In this document: in pieces, positions 22,301-31,275 of the stretch
How positions within the stretch are numbered: the first letter of the stretch is position 1
How the letters are laid out: each line of letters starts with the position of its first letter
Assembly (NCBI GenBank): GCA_033557685.1
Contig: JAWQRN010000333.1
Location: 1 to 31,275 of the forward strand
DNA length: 31,275 nucleotides
Direction: 5' to 3'
Origin: Sperchopsis tessellata
Taxonomy: Eukaryota > Arthropoda > Insecta > Coleoptera > Hydrophilidae
The notes under the pieces: model-generated
The model's database searches: none
Seen by the model: the letters and a program-made list of their open reading frames with translations, nothing else
Told to the model about the DNA's origin: nothing
Program-made: the position numbers and the translations under genes

Positions 22301-23235
22301 TTCAGTCTTGTTGTGAAAGAATGAGACATATCTAAAATCATTTAATTTCATTATAGTTTTCTGTCTTCCTTTTGAAATCATAATTTTTAAGAAGTTCCCC
22401 AAAAAACTTTTTTGGTTAAGTATCAGCTGGCCAAATGATCTTCTTTACCAATCCATTTAGTTGGATTCTTACAAAACAAATATTCTCTTATATTGTGACA
22501 GTAACGTGCCAAAAACAGTGTAGAGTGTCCAAGGCAATGTATCAGAGAATTCTAACACATCATTTTACATAAAGAATAAAAATTGAAAATGCATGATCAT
22601 TTACATAACATTAAAAAAAAAATCGTGATACATATAGTGTGTATGCGAATCTTACAAATAAGCACATGTAAATACTGCACAGTCTTGTATTGCACTATGA
22701 GTACTGTGTATCACCATTTTATAGTGTGAAATTGGTAGTAGCTATCACAGATAAAGGGCCAGATGCCAAGGGGCATGAGAAATAATGGTCCTAAAAGAAC
22801 CACAAAAAACTTCAGCTTTGAGTGTAATCATAAGTATTAGTTATATTACATGACAGAACTTGTGTGGCATCAGGATGTGGTTATTGATGAACTTTTGTAA
22901 TTATATATATACTATGTATTATTATCTGGTATGAAGAAACTTTTCCTCTTTAAATATGGATATTTTTATACATTCTTCATAAATGAAAGTACTGGTCTGA
23001 TACATCTGTATACAAAAATTTTAATATTAGAAAATAAAGCACCTACTACAACCAGTCTGTTTCTAGGACCAATTTGTACATATATACTCTACTTGTATAT
23101 TTGTGTAGCTCTCTAAAAAGAATGTTTACCTTCTATATTTAGAAACAATCGTTTTTACAATATTTGGCTTTTATACCAAATTAATGTCCATTACATGACT
23201 TTAAAATAAGTCCTCTAAATTAAATGATATTATAG

Positions 23236-23423
23236 GAGCAGAACCACTTCTGTGACTCTATTAAATCGCAATTGGAATTATGATTTGGCGATCAACCAAA
23301 CCACCATTACAGTGAAGTACCTAATGGATGAGCAGAACCACTTCTGTGACACTATTAATTCGCAGCTGGAATTATGATTTGGCGAGCAACCAAACCACCA
23401 TTACAGTGAAGTACCTAATGGAT
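23236..23423. repeat. Tandem duplication, 2 x 94 bp
   Basis: Units 23236-23329 and 23330-23423 both begin GAGCAGAACCACTTCTGTGA and end CCTAATGGAT. I count five differences between them. They abut exactly. The unit is less AT-rich than the intron around it, and the following GACCTGTAGGAAACCATTG suggests that it comes from a longer unidentified repeat. Confidence 0.9.
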
Positions 23424-23781
23424 GACCTGTAGGAAACCATTGAGTAAAGAGTCTGACGATGGCAGGAAAACCAGGCATTGTGTTTCATAATGACATTACC
23501 GGATTATATACACGGAAGTTATAATTTGTTTTATTTTTTTTATAAAATTGACGAGCAGTTTTGATCAACCTGATAACTGGTCATAAAACTATACTTCAAG
23601 AATATTCTCAAAGATGTTATTGTGCTATGTACTCATACAGTACATATTTTCAAGCAGCTCACATTTAAAATGAAACTAACACTTATATGCATATAATTTC
23701 AAAAGGTTTCATCAACATCTATTCAACAGCATCTATTTGAATATGTTATTAAAAATAATAATTCTGTTTATTTCTTTTTAG

Positions 23782-23998
23782 ATTTCGAAATGCAGCATTT
23801 TTGGAATTGGTCCGACTTCCAATCGTACATAGACTGTATGCTAGTCTTTACCATTATCACCTCCTGTATAATGTACCTGTGTATTGAAGTCAATGTTGTT
23901 GTTGAACTAATTGGCTTCTTAGCTGTTTTTACAGAAGCCATGCTTGGCACCCCACAATTAGTACAAAACTTTCGGAAAAAGACAACTGAAGGAATGAG
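23782..23998 (+). CDS. SLC66A2: SLC66A2 exon 3: second PQ-loop
   Basis: Starts after TTTCTTTTTAG, with AT completing Asp114, and runs through residues 115-185. It has the family-typical HFWNWSDFQSY block. A transmembrane segment follows (CMLVFTIITSCIMYLCI), then the second PQ motif in GFLAVFTEAMLGTPQLVQN (Pro171-Gln172), then KKTTEGM. It ends in phase 2 (AG) at a GTATGT donor, and the Ser186 codon is completed by exon 4. Reading past the donor gives only a short stretch before a stop, which confirms the splice. Confidence 0.95.
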
Positions 23999-25139
23999 GT
24001 ATGTAAAATTAAATACGTTTTAAATTAATATAAAATTGTTTATATAATTTAAAAATTAACAAATTTTCTATAAGGTTTTTGAAATAATGGGAATATTATA
24101 ATGAAGAAGTAACAAGTTTTATTTATCATGAGATTCCTTTCGGAAGTCAAATAAAATTTTAAATGGCTATTTAGATTTATCATTCTGTAAGTAATGTTTG
24201 TTTGTTTTGCATTCTATATTTGTCACATGATGTAATGATAAAAAGCAGTTAAAATGTCTTATCTTACATAACTTGTGTAAAAATTTAAAAGCAATAAATT
24301 CAAGATATTAGAGAGTCATTGTATTTTCTATTATCAAAGGTCACAGTGTTATCATATTTGTTGTGCCATGTGTAGTAGTTTTATAAATGATAAATGGTAT
24401 TAAATTTCTGTACACAAGTCAAAATTTTAACAAGAAAATGATTAATTGATTATAATGATTTTTTTATTTTGATTAGTATTTACACCTAGTGTTAATCGTA
24501 TATCCTTTCAAATAGCTTAGCTGTGTTATTTATAGCATTTCATTAACAAGGTCAATTATATTAGTTGCATTTAAAAACTTTCACACATTCACACAATAGG
24601 AGACGTGGTATAAGTAGCAGGCTCAACAAATCTTATTCCCTTGATAGATAACTTTTTATAATCACTAGAAGATATCCAAGAAGAGAAATTATAAATCATA
24701 GCAAAACAAAAAGGAAATAATTTGGATAGTGCGCGTACTATACAATGAAGTTTAGTAGAGGGAAAATATTGACCAAAAGGCCTTCTTTACTTTATAAGGA
24801 GAAGGTAGTTCTCTGTTTAGAGTTTGCTAAAGAACATTGAAATTGGACTGAGTAATCAAGTTCAAGTTTAATTTGATAAATTCTGATGGAATGAAATAAA
24901 CCAAAATTACACATCATACTAAAACTAAATTTTTTTAAGAGCACCTGCTATTTATAAAACTCATAAAGAGTAAAATCAGTACATTATGATAATTATTTTA
25001 TGCAATTTTTGCACAAACTTCAATAATTTAATGATGTATTGACTTTATAAACAGGAGGAGTTCTTAAGAAAGAGTAATTTTGTATTCAGGTGGAAAATTG
25101 TTTATTTAATGTATTTAAGATTTTGAATAAGCGTGCTGG

Positions 25140-26175
25140 ATGCTCGGCGTCTGTGTGGGAAAAGAAATTTATTCGCTACGTAACAAAGAAGGAACTATAA
25201 TTCATTACCGAGACGAAATCTTACGTATAGTGGAAGATTTCTTTACAGACATATACAAATCAAAAACACTGCCAGAGAGTGAAGATGCTGATATACTGAA
25301 AAGAAAAATACAGAACGTAGGCCGGAGGACATCCTAGAGATAGACATAGAAGAAGTGAAAGCAACTTTGAACAATATGAAAACCAACAACGCAACAGGAG
25401 AAGAAAAATCCAACGAATATGGATACCCATGGTGTTTAGCATTTGTAGACTACGAAAATAGCAGAGAAACATGGGTGGTCTATAAAGCAATGGCAAACAA
25501 CAGAATTGGTCACAGATATTGTGATTTGATAAAATAATTCAACAGAGAGGCAATTGCAACTTACATCCTCCACGACAAAATTAAATCTGTCCAACTCAAA
25601 ATAAGAGTACGCCAAGGCGATTCACTATCCCCAAAATTCTTCACATGAGCGCTGGAAAAGATTTTTAAGAAAATTGACTGGAAGGACAAAGGCATCAACA
25701 TCAATGGGACCCAACTAATTAATCTGAGATACACTGACGATATTGTTATCCTTTCACATAATAGAGAAGACCTAACAGAAATGATCGTAGACCTACAAAG
25801 AGAATCACAGAGGGTAGGGCTGAGAATGAACCTATCAAAAACACAAATTGTGTCTCACGGACTAGAAGAACCAGTAATGGTGGGATGAAAGAAAATTTAA
25901 AAGGTGAAAGAATACATATACTTAGGACAGAAAATAACCAATGACTGAAACAACCAGAAAGAAGAAATAAGAAGAAGAATAACGCTAGGATGGAAGGCCT
26001 TCGGGAAATTATCATTTATCTTGCGAAATAAGAAAATAGCCCAACATTTTAAATCAGGAGTTTTTGACCAGTGCGTATTACCAATGATAACATATGGTGC
26101 AGAGAATTGGACTACAGCGAAAAAGAACATAGAGGCATTAAAGACCGCACAAAGAGCTATGGAAAGGTCAGTTTT
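25140..26175 (+). mobile_element. RTE-like LINE reverse transcriptase remnant
   Basis: The frame begins with EIYSLRNKEGTIIHYRDEI and VEDFFTDIYKS, the region just before the RT. After a frameshift near 25325 it continues with IEEVKATLNNMKTNNATGE. An internal deletion follows, so this joins directly to WCLAFVDYENSRE, the catalytic block normally reading AFVDYEKAFD. Then come VRQGDSLSPKFF, the catalytic LRYTDDIVIL (YTDD at 25730-25741), LRMNLSKTQIV, EYIYLGQ, RRRITLGWKAFGKL and VLPMITYGAENWT. These are typical of RTE-type endonuclease-reverse transcriptase elements. At least five in-frame stops occur (first at 25535-25537). The 5' endonuclease is missing and the 3' end stops abruptly near AQRAMERS. 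Confidence 0.85.
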
Positions 26176-26389
26176 GTATTTACATACTTGAAGAATGTTA
26201 ATAATGTGTTTTTATAAATTTTCTATATGTTTAACCCAGTAAAAACATAATTTGGATTATCCATATTTTTCAATTATCCAGGCTCTAGTGTCCCTCAATA
26301 AATCCAGACAATGTGGAATTGCTGCAGAAAGATTTTTATACAGTATTTGAAAGCAAGCTCTACTCTAAGATAAAGAATTCATCGTTTGT

Positions 26390-26770
26390 AATTATAGAAT
26401 GATGGGAGATACTTATTTGATAGGTTGAAGAGCATGAAGGATTTGAGGGAGTTATGTTTAATAATAACTTAAATTTCTCTTAACATGTACAGCATATTAT
26501 TAATATGTCCATCACAAACCTAAAAATTATAATAAGAAATGCGCACGAAATTACTTCATTCAAAACAGTGCTTCTGCTTTATACTTTGTTGTTTCGAATC
26601 CATTTATAATTTTGAGCAATTGTATGGGATCTAGGATTTGCATACTTAGCCCAAAAGTAGGAAGTCGTGCAGAATAGGTTACGCTACATATGTTTTAAAA
26701 ACTATACCCATACCTTTCTTTCATATGATCTTTGTATACCTCTAAAATAATAACTAATTATTTTCGATTA
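26390..26770 (+). mobile_element. Jockey-like LINE C-terminal remnant
   Basis: With one frameshift near 26465 and several stops, the forward strand reads DRLKSMKDLRELC, HVQHIINMS, IIIRNAHEITSFKTVLLLYT, then VW, VVQNRLRYICFKNYT and LSYDLCIPL. The order matches the region downstream of the RT in Jockey/CR1-type LINEs (DLGV..D..L.F..HI, GFI.RN..EF, LY..LVRS.LEY...VW, IQ.RFLRYI). It is strongly decayed and separate from the adjacent RTE-like piece. Confidence 0.6.
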
Positions 26771-27463
26771 AAATTCTTCAATTAATTCTATAAGTACTGA
26801 GTAATTTTAATATCACCTATGAGTTTTAGTGAAATTTATTGGCACTTTAAAAGAGGTTGTGATGAGTACTCCTTTGGGAAAAATGGATATAACAGCAAAT
26901 ATTCAACTTTCCATCTACAGCAAATGTATTGAAGAACTGAAACAATTTGCTATAACACATCAATGGAGTAATTGTCTCAATTTATAATAATAATGAGTGG
27001 TTCCAAACTCCCACACGAACTTGATAAAAAAATCTCCGTTTTTAATATATTCATAATTTTCTAGAAATACAGACAAATCCATAATAATTAATCTGTATTA
27101 AATAATGAGTTTGCTGCTCAACGAGTCAGTACTGCCTCCGCTTCAGCGACAATTTCTATTGTGGTGAAGAATAGGGATAATATCAACGTGTGGCAAAATA
27201 AATGATATTTACCAGTGGTAATTTTTTTTTGCTTAGCAAAATTACTATTCTAGAGTTTAGAACTCAAAATTGTAGTACTGATGATATTTACCTTAATACA
27301 TATATACCGTTTTGAAACCAATTTAAAAGTATAAATGAAACAAGAGAAATATGTATATATTCAAAAATAATTGAAATAAAACAATTTGAAAACATTAGTT
27401 TCTTAATTTATTTTTATTAGAACATTAATTATATGTACTAGTAACAATATTTTTGTTTTACAG

Positions 27464-27656
27464 TTTGTCCATGGTAGTGCTATGGACGTGTGGTGACATA
27501 TTTAAGACGTTATATTTTCTGTTTCGTGACGCACCTTTACAATTTTGGATTTGTGGCAGCATGCAGGTAACGGTAGACCTACTCATACTTCTGCAAGTGT
27601 ATATATACAGGGGAAACAACCAGTCTCAGAAAGCGGGACCACATCGACATGATTGA
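27464..27656 (+). CDS. SLC66A2: SLC66A2 exon 4 (last exon to the UGA stop)
   Basis: Follows TTTTGTTTTACAG; its first base completes Ser186. Residues 187-249 comprise LSMVVLWTCGDIFKTLYF, the conserved APLQFWICGSMQVTVDLLIL transmembrane segment and a basic cytosolic tail ending GPHRHD. The stop is TGA at 27654-27656. The four exons total 750 nt, exactly 250 codons, and domain order and length (249 aa) agree with the family (about 250-270 aa). The same frame remains open after the stop; see the entry at 27657-28232. Confidence 0.95.
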
Positions 27657-28232
27657 GTAGTTATGGTAGGTGGTATGGGTGACAAGAAGTTGAACGTGCT
27701 TGCAGACACAGAAGAAAAAATAATAAATGTATCATATATAAATAACGAATGCTGTACAAACACTATAAAAAAAGAAGATAGTACTATTTTAGAAGACAAT
27801 TCATTATTAGAGGAAAATTCATTGTTAGAAAAGACTGAACAGGAACTGGGCGAAACATTATCGAAAAATTCATCGGTAAATTTGACCAGCAATGGATCTA
27901 GTTGTGATACTGATGTATGTAAATTGTACGTACAATTGCAAAATGATGATACCACCGAAAATATTCACAAATCTACTGATGTTGTGCAAAGTGGAAACGG
28001 CACGATTCATGTAATTTGTGTAGAAGTGCACAACGAATGTAATAATATTAAATACCATAAAAACCATATTGGTAGAGACGATGTAACTTGTACAGATGTT
28101 ATAAATAGTTTAAATGGAAATGAAGAATATGATCGTGATGCATTTGTTCATAATGGACTTGTATCCAATCATTTTAGTTATAAGAAGCCTTCAAAGAAAG
28201 TCAGTATGCTCATACACCGGCATACGTTATGA
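27657..28232 (+). CDS. 191-codon frame directly after the SLC66A2 stop: readthrough tail or second cistron
   Basis: In the same frame as exon 4, the 191 codons after TGA are open until TGA at 28230-28232. The first ATG is at 27663, six bases past the SLC66A2 stop. The peptide is acidic and rich in Asn, Ser, Thr and Glu, without membrane segments. It has a small internal repeat (EDNSLLEENSLLEKTEQEL) and a basic end KKPSKK. I recognise no domain. Such a long open frame is not expected by chance in DNA this AT-rich, and the codons look coding-like. Options are a UGA-readthrough extension (protein of 441 aa), a dicistronic downstream ORF, or an ancestral C-terminal tail cut off by a new stop. Near 28200 AAAGTCAGT could be a weak donor, so the frame might also continue in further exons. 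Confidence 0.55.
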   Translation, partial: VVMVGGMGDKKLNVLADTEEKIINVSYINNECCTNTIKKEDSTILEDNSLLEENSLLEKTEQELGETLSKNSSVNLTSNGSSCDTDVCKLYVQLQNDDTTENIHKSTDVVQSGNGTIHVICVEVHNECNNIKYHKNHIGRDDVTCTDVINSLNGNEEYDRDAFVHNGLVSNHFSYKKPSKKVSMLIHRHTL

Positions 28233-29340
28233 CACATTTGCTTTGGTAGCATTTCTTGTATGCCTATAGTGGCAAATTCACTAATTGTGATCAAAGTGTT
28301 GCCTTCTAAGTATATTCTAAATTATGTTCAAAATTTAGGGTTTCTAACCCCATTATTTATTTAGTTCCACATTGAGCGATAGAGTAGTACCTTACAATAA
28401 GAACTTGGTTTTGTAGATTTTTTTGAAAAGAAAGAAATTAAAGCACTAGCTAAATAAATGTATTCAAGTAACCTGTGGACATTTTAAATAGATTATGATT
28501 AACTCACATTTTATTAGTTTTTTTAATTTTAAGTAAATTGTTTAATTTTACTTCTTTGTTTGGAACATTATATTTATATGACATATGATATCATAATATA
28601 TACATGTGCATATAAGCATCTAAACACAAGACAATTAGTTGTAGTTTTATTTTCTTTGTTTAATTTATTCAGTGCCTTTTGGCTTTAATACTGCCTTTCT
28701 CATGTCTTCTTTCATATTAGTCATATATGTATATATTTGCCTCATGCCATTTTCTTTGTTAAGCCAGTGACTGGGTTTAATGATTGTTATGCGTTATCAC
28801 ATACTATCTTTTCCGTTTCATCCATACATTCACTGTATATGAAAAGTTAAATTTGTGTCATATTTATAGTTAACATCCCTATCTATCTGCAGCATCCTGT
28901 ATTTTTCACCACTGGTGCTTTTAAGAAGTATGATTGAGCAGTAGCAACTTGCATTCCATTTACATTAATCTTATTGAATATTTCAATGGTTGACTAATAT
29001 TAAACAATTCAATAATTTTAGTTGAAAGTTCTCTCATCTATCATAATAAACACAATGACTGTTCTACTACTATTTTTAATTTTTTACAAATTATTCTGTC
29101 TTAACATTTAATACTTTGAAACGATCTCTTGATTGTATTATTGATATCAAACAATAAAATAGGACAAAAATTAATTTTTCACACCTTACTTATAGTCTCA
29201 TCAATAGAATTGCCTTGCAGTACCTTCTGTGCTTTAATCAATAAATAAATAATTTAGTATACTAATGTATCTCTAGCTTACGACATCATTAAACAATTTA
29301 CTGTACTGAAATTTTCATTATTTGTTTTTATTAGAATATA
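28233..29340. other. SLC66A2 3' UTR and downstream AT-rich DNA
   Basis: No coding similarity, repeat structure or RNA gene seen beyond the poly(A) signal already listed. Confidence 0.5.
28453..28458 (+). terminator. Candidate poly(A) signal of SLC66A2
   Basis: AATAAA about 220 bases after the end of the extended frame and about 800 after the SLC66A2 stop. A closer AATAAA at 27722-27727 lies inside the extension, and its use would remove most of that frame from the mRNA. Confidence 0.4.
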
Positions 29341-29741
29341 CAATGCCTTCATTGCAAAACTAAGAACCCAGAAAAACCCTGGATGTGAGTGGACACAATT
29401 TTGAACAAAAACGTGTTTTTGCTCAAAATAGTACCCACTTCAGATTTGACAAAGCCATATATTTTGAACATTAAATAAAATAATTTGCTGTATAGCTGTA
29501 ATATTATTGTTTTGATTTCAAAAAGGTAATTTTGTTATGCCTTTTAAAATTATATTACACAAGGGAGATATAAGATTTCAAAGTTGAGATGGCTAGGAGT
29601 GAAAGGATTGAACAAATAAATTATTCGATAGTGGTTTTGAACTTCCTCCTCAATATTTAAATTGACTTCTTTTTACTCGGAATTGTCTCCATTTCCGGTC
29701 CTGAGTTATTTTGGGTGCTTAGTTTTGAAATGAAGGCACTG
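29341..29741. mobile_element. Mariner-like MITE, 401 bp
   Basis: Terminal inverted repeats of at least 33 bp with four mismatches: the left end starts CAATGCCTTCATTGCAAAAC and the right end, read inward, CAGTGCCTTCATTTCAAAAC. TA flanks both ends (29339-29340 and 29742-29743). A second hairpin lies just inside the left end (29388-29412 against 29415-29439, 21 of 25 paired, 2-nt loop). No transposase is present. The TA target and the CAGTGCCTT-type end suggest Tc1/mariner, but the family was not verified. Confidence 0.8.
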
Positions 29742-31275
29742 TATACATTTAAATGTATATCCACTTTTGTTAGATAGCCCAACTTTTCCAAATGAAGAAG
29801 TAAAATTTAATATTCTAGTTTCTGTTTTCAACAATTGATTGATTCACATTATTTATTTTTATATTTCAATAATGGCATTTATTTAAAATACAAATATTTG
29901 ATACCAACACTAACCACAGGGTAATAATAGTTAAAATACATATATAGGATTGTTGTAATTTGAAGTTAGTTATTCTTGTTAGAAAAGAGTGTTATACCTA
30001 CTGAGATTTAGTGGGGGAAACAGTATGTGTAATTGAAATTATTATTTAAGAGACCAAAATTCTGTTAATTAAATTTAAAAAACAACTAGATGGTATCAAG
30101 CTGGAGGCTACCCAATGTATCCATAATAATAAAATTATGAAAACATTAAAACAATTGTAAAAAACAAGGTCACAAAATGCTACTCGTAGTGAAATTCTGG
30201 GCAATCTGTAAGCTAATAGAAATTCATTCATTCCATTTCGGAGCCAGCACCTTTTTCATAAAACAAAACTATCTTTGGAAAAACTTGTACATATATTCTT
30301 TTAAATATGTATGTGTCAGTTTATTTTTTTACTCTGTATCCCAATTTGACTTTTAAGATCGCAAGATCTTAAAAGTCAAATTGCTCTATTCCTTTTAAGC
30401 CTCATAGATTTAACTTATTCTCACAGAACAGAATTTCAGATAATATTGCAGTTGATTTGTATCTGCTATTCCTTAATTTCTATGTTTGTATAAGCTTTTG
30501 TTATGGGCTTCTATTTAATCGTTACATTGTTTCATATTTCAGTTTTCACCATCTACAAGTTTTCTTCATTATCTATCCAATAACTTTGTATTGCGGAAAA
30601 CATACCTTCAAGATAACTGTTTATTCGTCCCATCACTGACTAATTGCTTTACAAGTTGACCAGTTTTGCTCAGAATTTCTTCATAATTCAAAATGCTTAG
30701 GATATCCTATATTATTTTATTTGTATTGTCATTACCATAAACATATACGTATGTAGCCTATATAACATTTGCTGCACTCAAAATTAGGTAAATGAAATTA
30801 ATTCATAATAATAAAAATCCAACATTGTACCTGTTCACTACTATACTTTATATTTTTGAAAAAATTTGAGAAAACTGCCTCTCTAAAAAATCCTTAAACA
30901 CCAAAATATATTAACCAAGAATTGTAGATACCATATCGTTTTTTATTTTAACACAAGAAAAATAAAAGAAAAATTGTGTATCTATGTAAATGTAGTTAGA
31001 GTATATAAATATGTTACTGTTAAAAATTGCTGCTCCATGTAATATTATCATTCCATTTTGCATTTGAATTAGCTGATTTTGATCACTTTTAGTGAACGTT
31101 TTACAAAGTATGTTTTTTGTGTACATTTATATACATATTTTATATAGATACTATACCTTTTTATATTATTTATGATCTAGTTACCATCACAATTTTATTT
31201 ATAATTGTTTTTAATATAATCCTGTGATTGATTATCGTTGTATACTAGTCATTTATAGTTATAATTTTTAATTTA
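29742..31275. other. Unassigned AT-rich DNA to the window end
   Basis: Only the perfect hairpin at 30342-30383 stands out. Short open frames here have no recognisable similarity. Confidence 0.5.
30342..30383. repeat. Perfect 19-bp inverted repeat with 4-nt loop
   Basis: Left arm CAATTTGACTTTTAAGATC (30342-30360), loop GCAA (30361-30364), and an exact reverse-complement right arm (30365-30383). There is no T-run or gene context to suggest a terminator. A templated snap-back duplication is a likely origin. Confidence 0.95.

Larger units (their letters stand above)
18462..23781 (+). other. SLC66A2 intron 2 (5320 bp)
   Basis: Bounded by GTAAGT and TTTCTTTTTAG. It contains the candidate cassette exon 19251-19316, a TA microsatellite at 19861-19876 and a 94-bp tandem duplication at 23236-23423. 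A CGACATTTTT short repeat lies at about 21787-21812. A pair of inverted 18-bp words around TACCAGAATAAA (19994-20012 and 20889-20906) might bound a decayed element. The rest, including 20920-21780 and 21820-23230, shows nothing assignable. Confidence 0.7.
23999..27463 (+). other. SLC66A2 intron 3 (3465 bp)
   Basis: GTATGT donor and TTTTTGTTTTACAG acceptor. It holds an RTE-like LINE remnant (25140-26175) and a Jockey-like remnant (26390-26770), both in the sense orientation. 24010-25130 and 26780-27450 contain nothing I can assign. Confidence 0.8.

Noticed and set aside
27654..27656. UGA of SLC66A2 as a selenocysteine codon
   Set aside because: No SECIS-like structure was recognised downstream, and I know of no selenocysteine in this family at the C terminus. 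Readthrough or a second cistron is simpler.

Overview
The window is AT-rich eukaryotic DNA, most likely from an insect. The two recognisable genes are animal genes. One has GT-AG introns of several kilobases. The intergenic and intronic DNA is packed with decayed transposable elements typical of arthropods (BEL/Pao, RTE-like and Jockey-like LINEs, Penelope-like, hAT, pogo/Tigger-like and mariner-like MITEs). I cannot name the species.

Layout: 1-903 is flank with a scrap of LINE reverse transcriptase on the minus strand. 904-1794 (+) is a complete, single-exon OTUD6B-type deubiquitinase gene. 3040-4760 (+) is the dead 3' part of a BEL/Pao pol gene, followed to about 6560 by non-coding DNA that may be its tail or LTR. 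6560-9185 is mostly unassigned, with a Penelope-like scrap and a three-copy degenerate tandem repeat. 9263-27656 (+) is the PQ-loop membrane protein gene SLC66A2 (PQLC1). Its four constitutive exons join in perfect phase (203+137+217+193 = 750 nt, 249 aa). A fifth, unadvertised 66-nt phase-compatible cassette exon lies at 19251-19316.

Intron 1 (8.9 kb) holds a Tigger-like MITE, two Penelope-like 3' ends in inverted orientation, a 1768-bp hAT-like non-autonomous element with a perfect 8-bp target duplication and a large internal palindrome, and a separate 192-bp palindrome. Intron 2 holds a 94-bp tandem duplication. Intron 3 holds an RTE-like and a Jockey-like LINE remnant. Downstream, a 401-bp mariner-like MITE (29341-29741) and a perfect 19-bp-arm hairpin (30342-30383) stand out.

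The most unusual coding signal is directly after the SLC66A2 stop codon. The same reading frame stays open for another 191 codons (27657-28229) and encodes an acidic, Asn/Ser-rich tail. This suggests UGA readthrough, a second cistron six bases downstream, or a recently acquired stop. The other strong candidates are the hidden cassette exon and the hAT/foldback element. No RNA genes, CRISPR arrays or prokaryotic operons were recognised.
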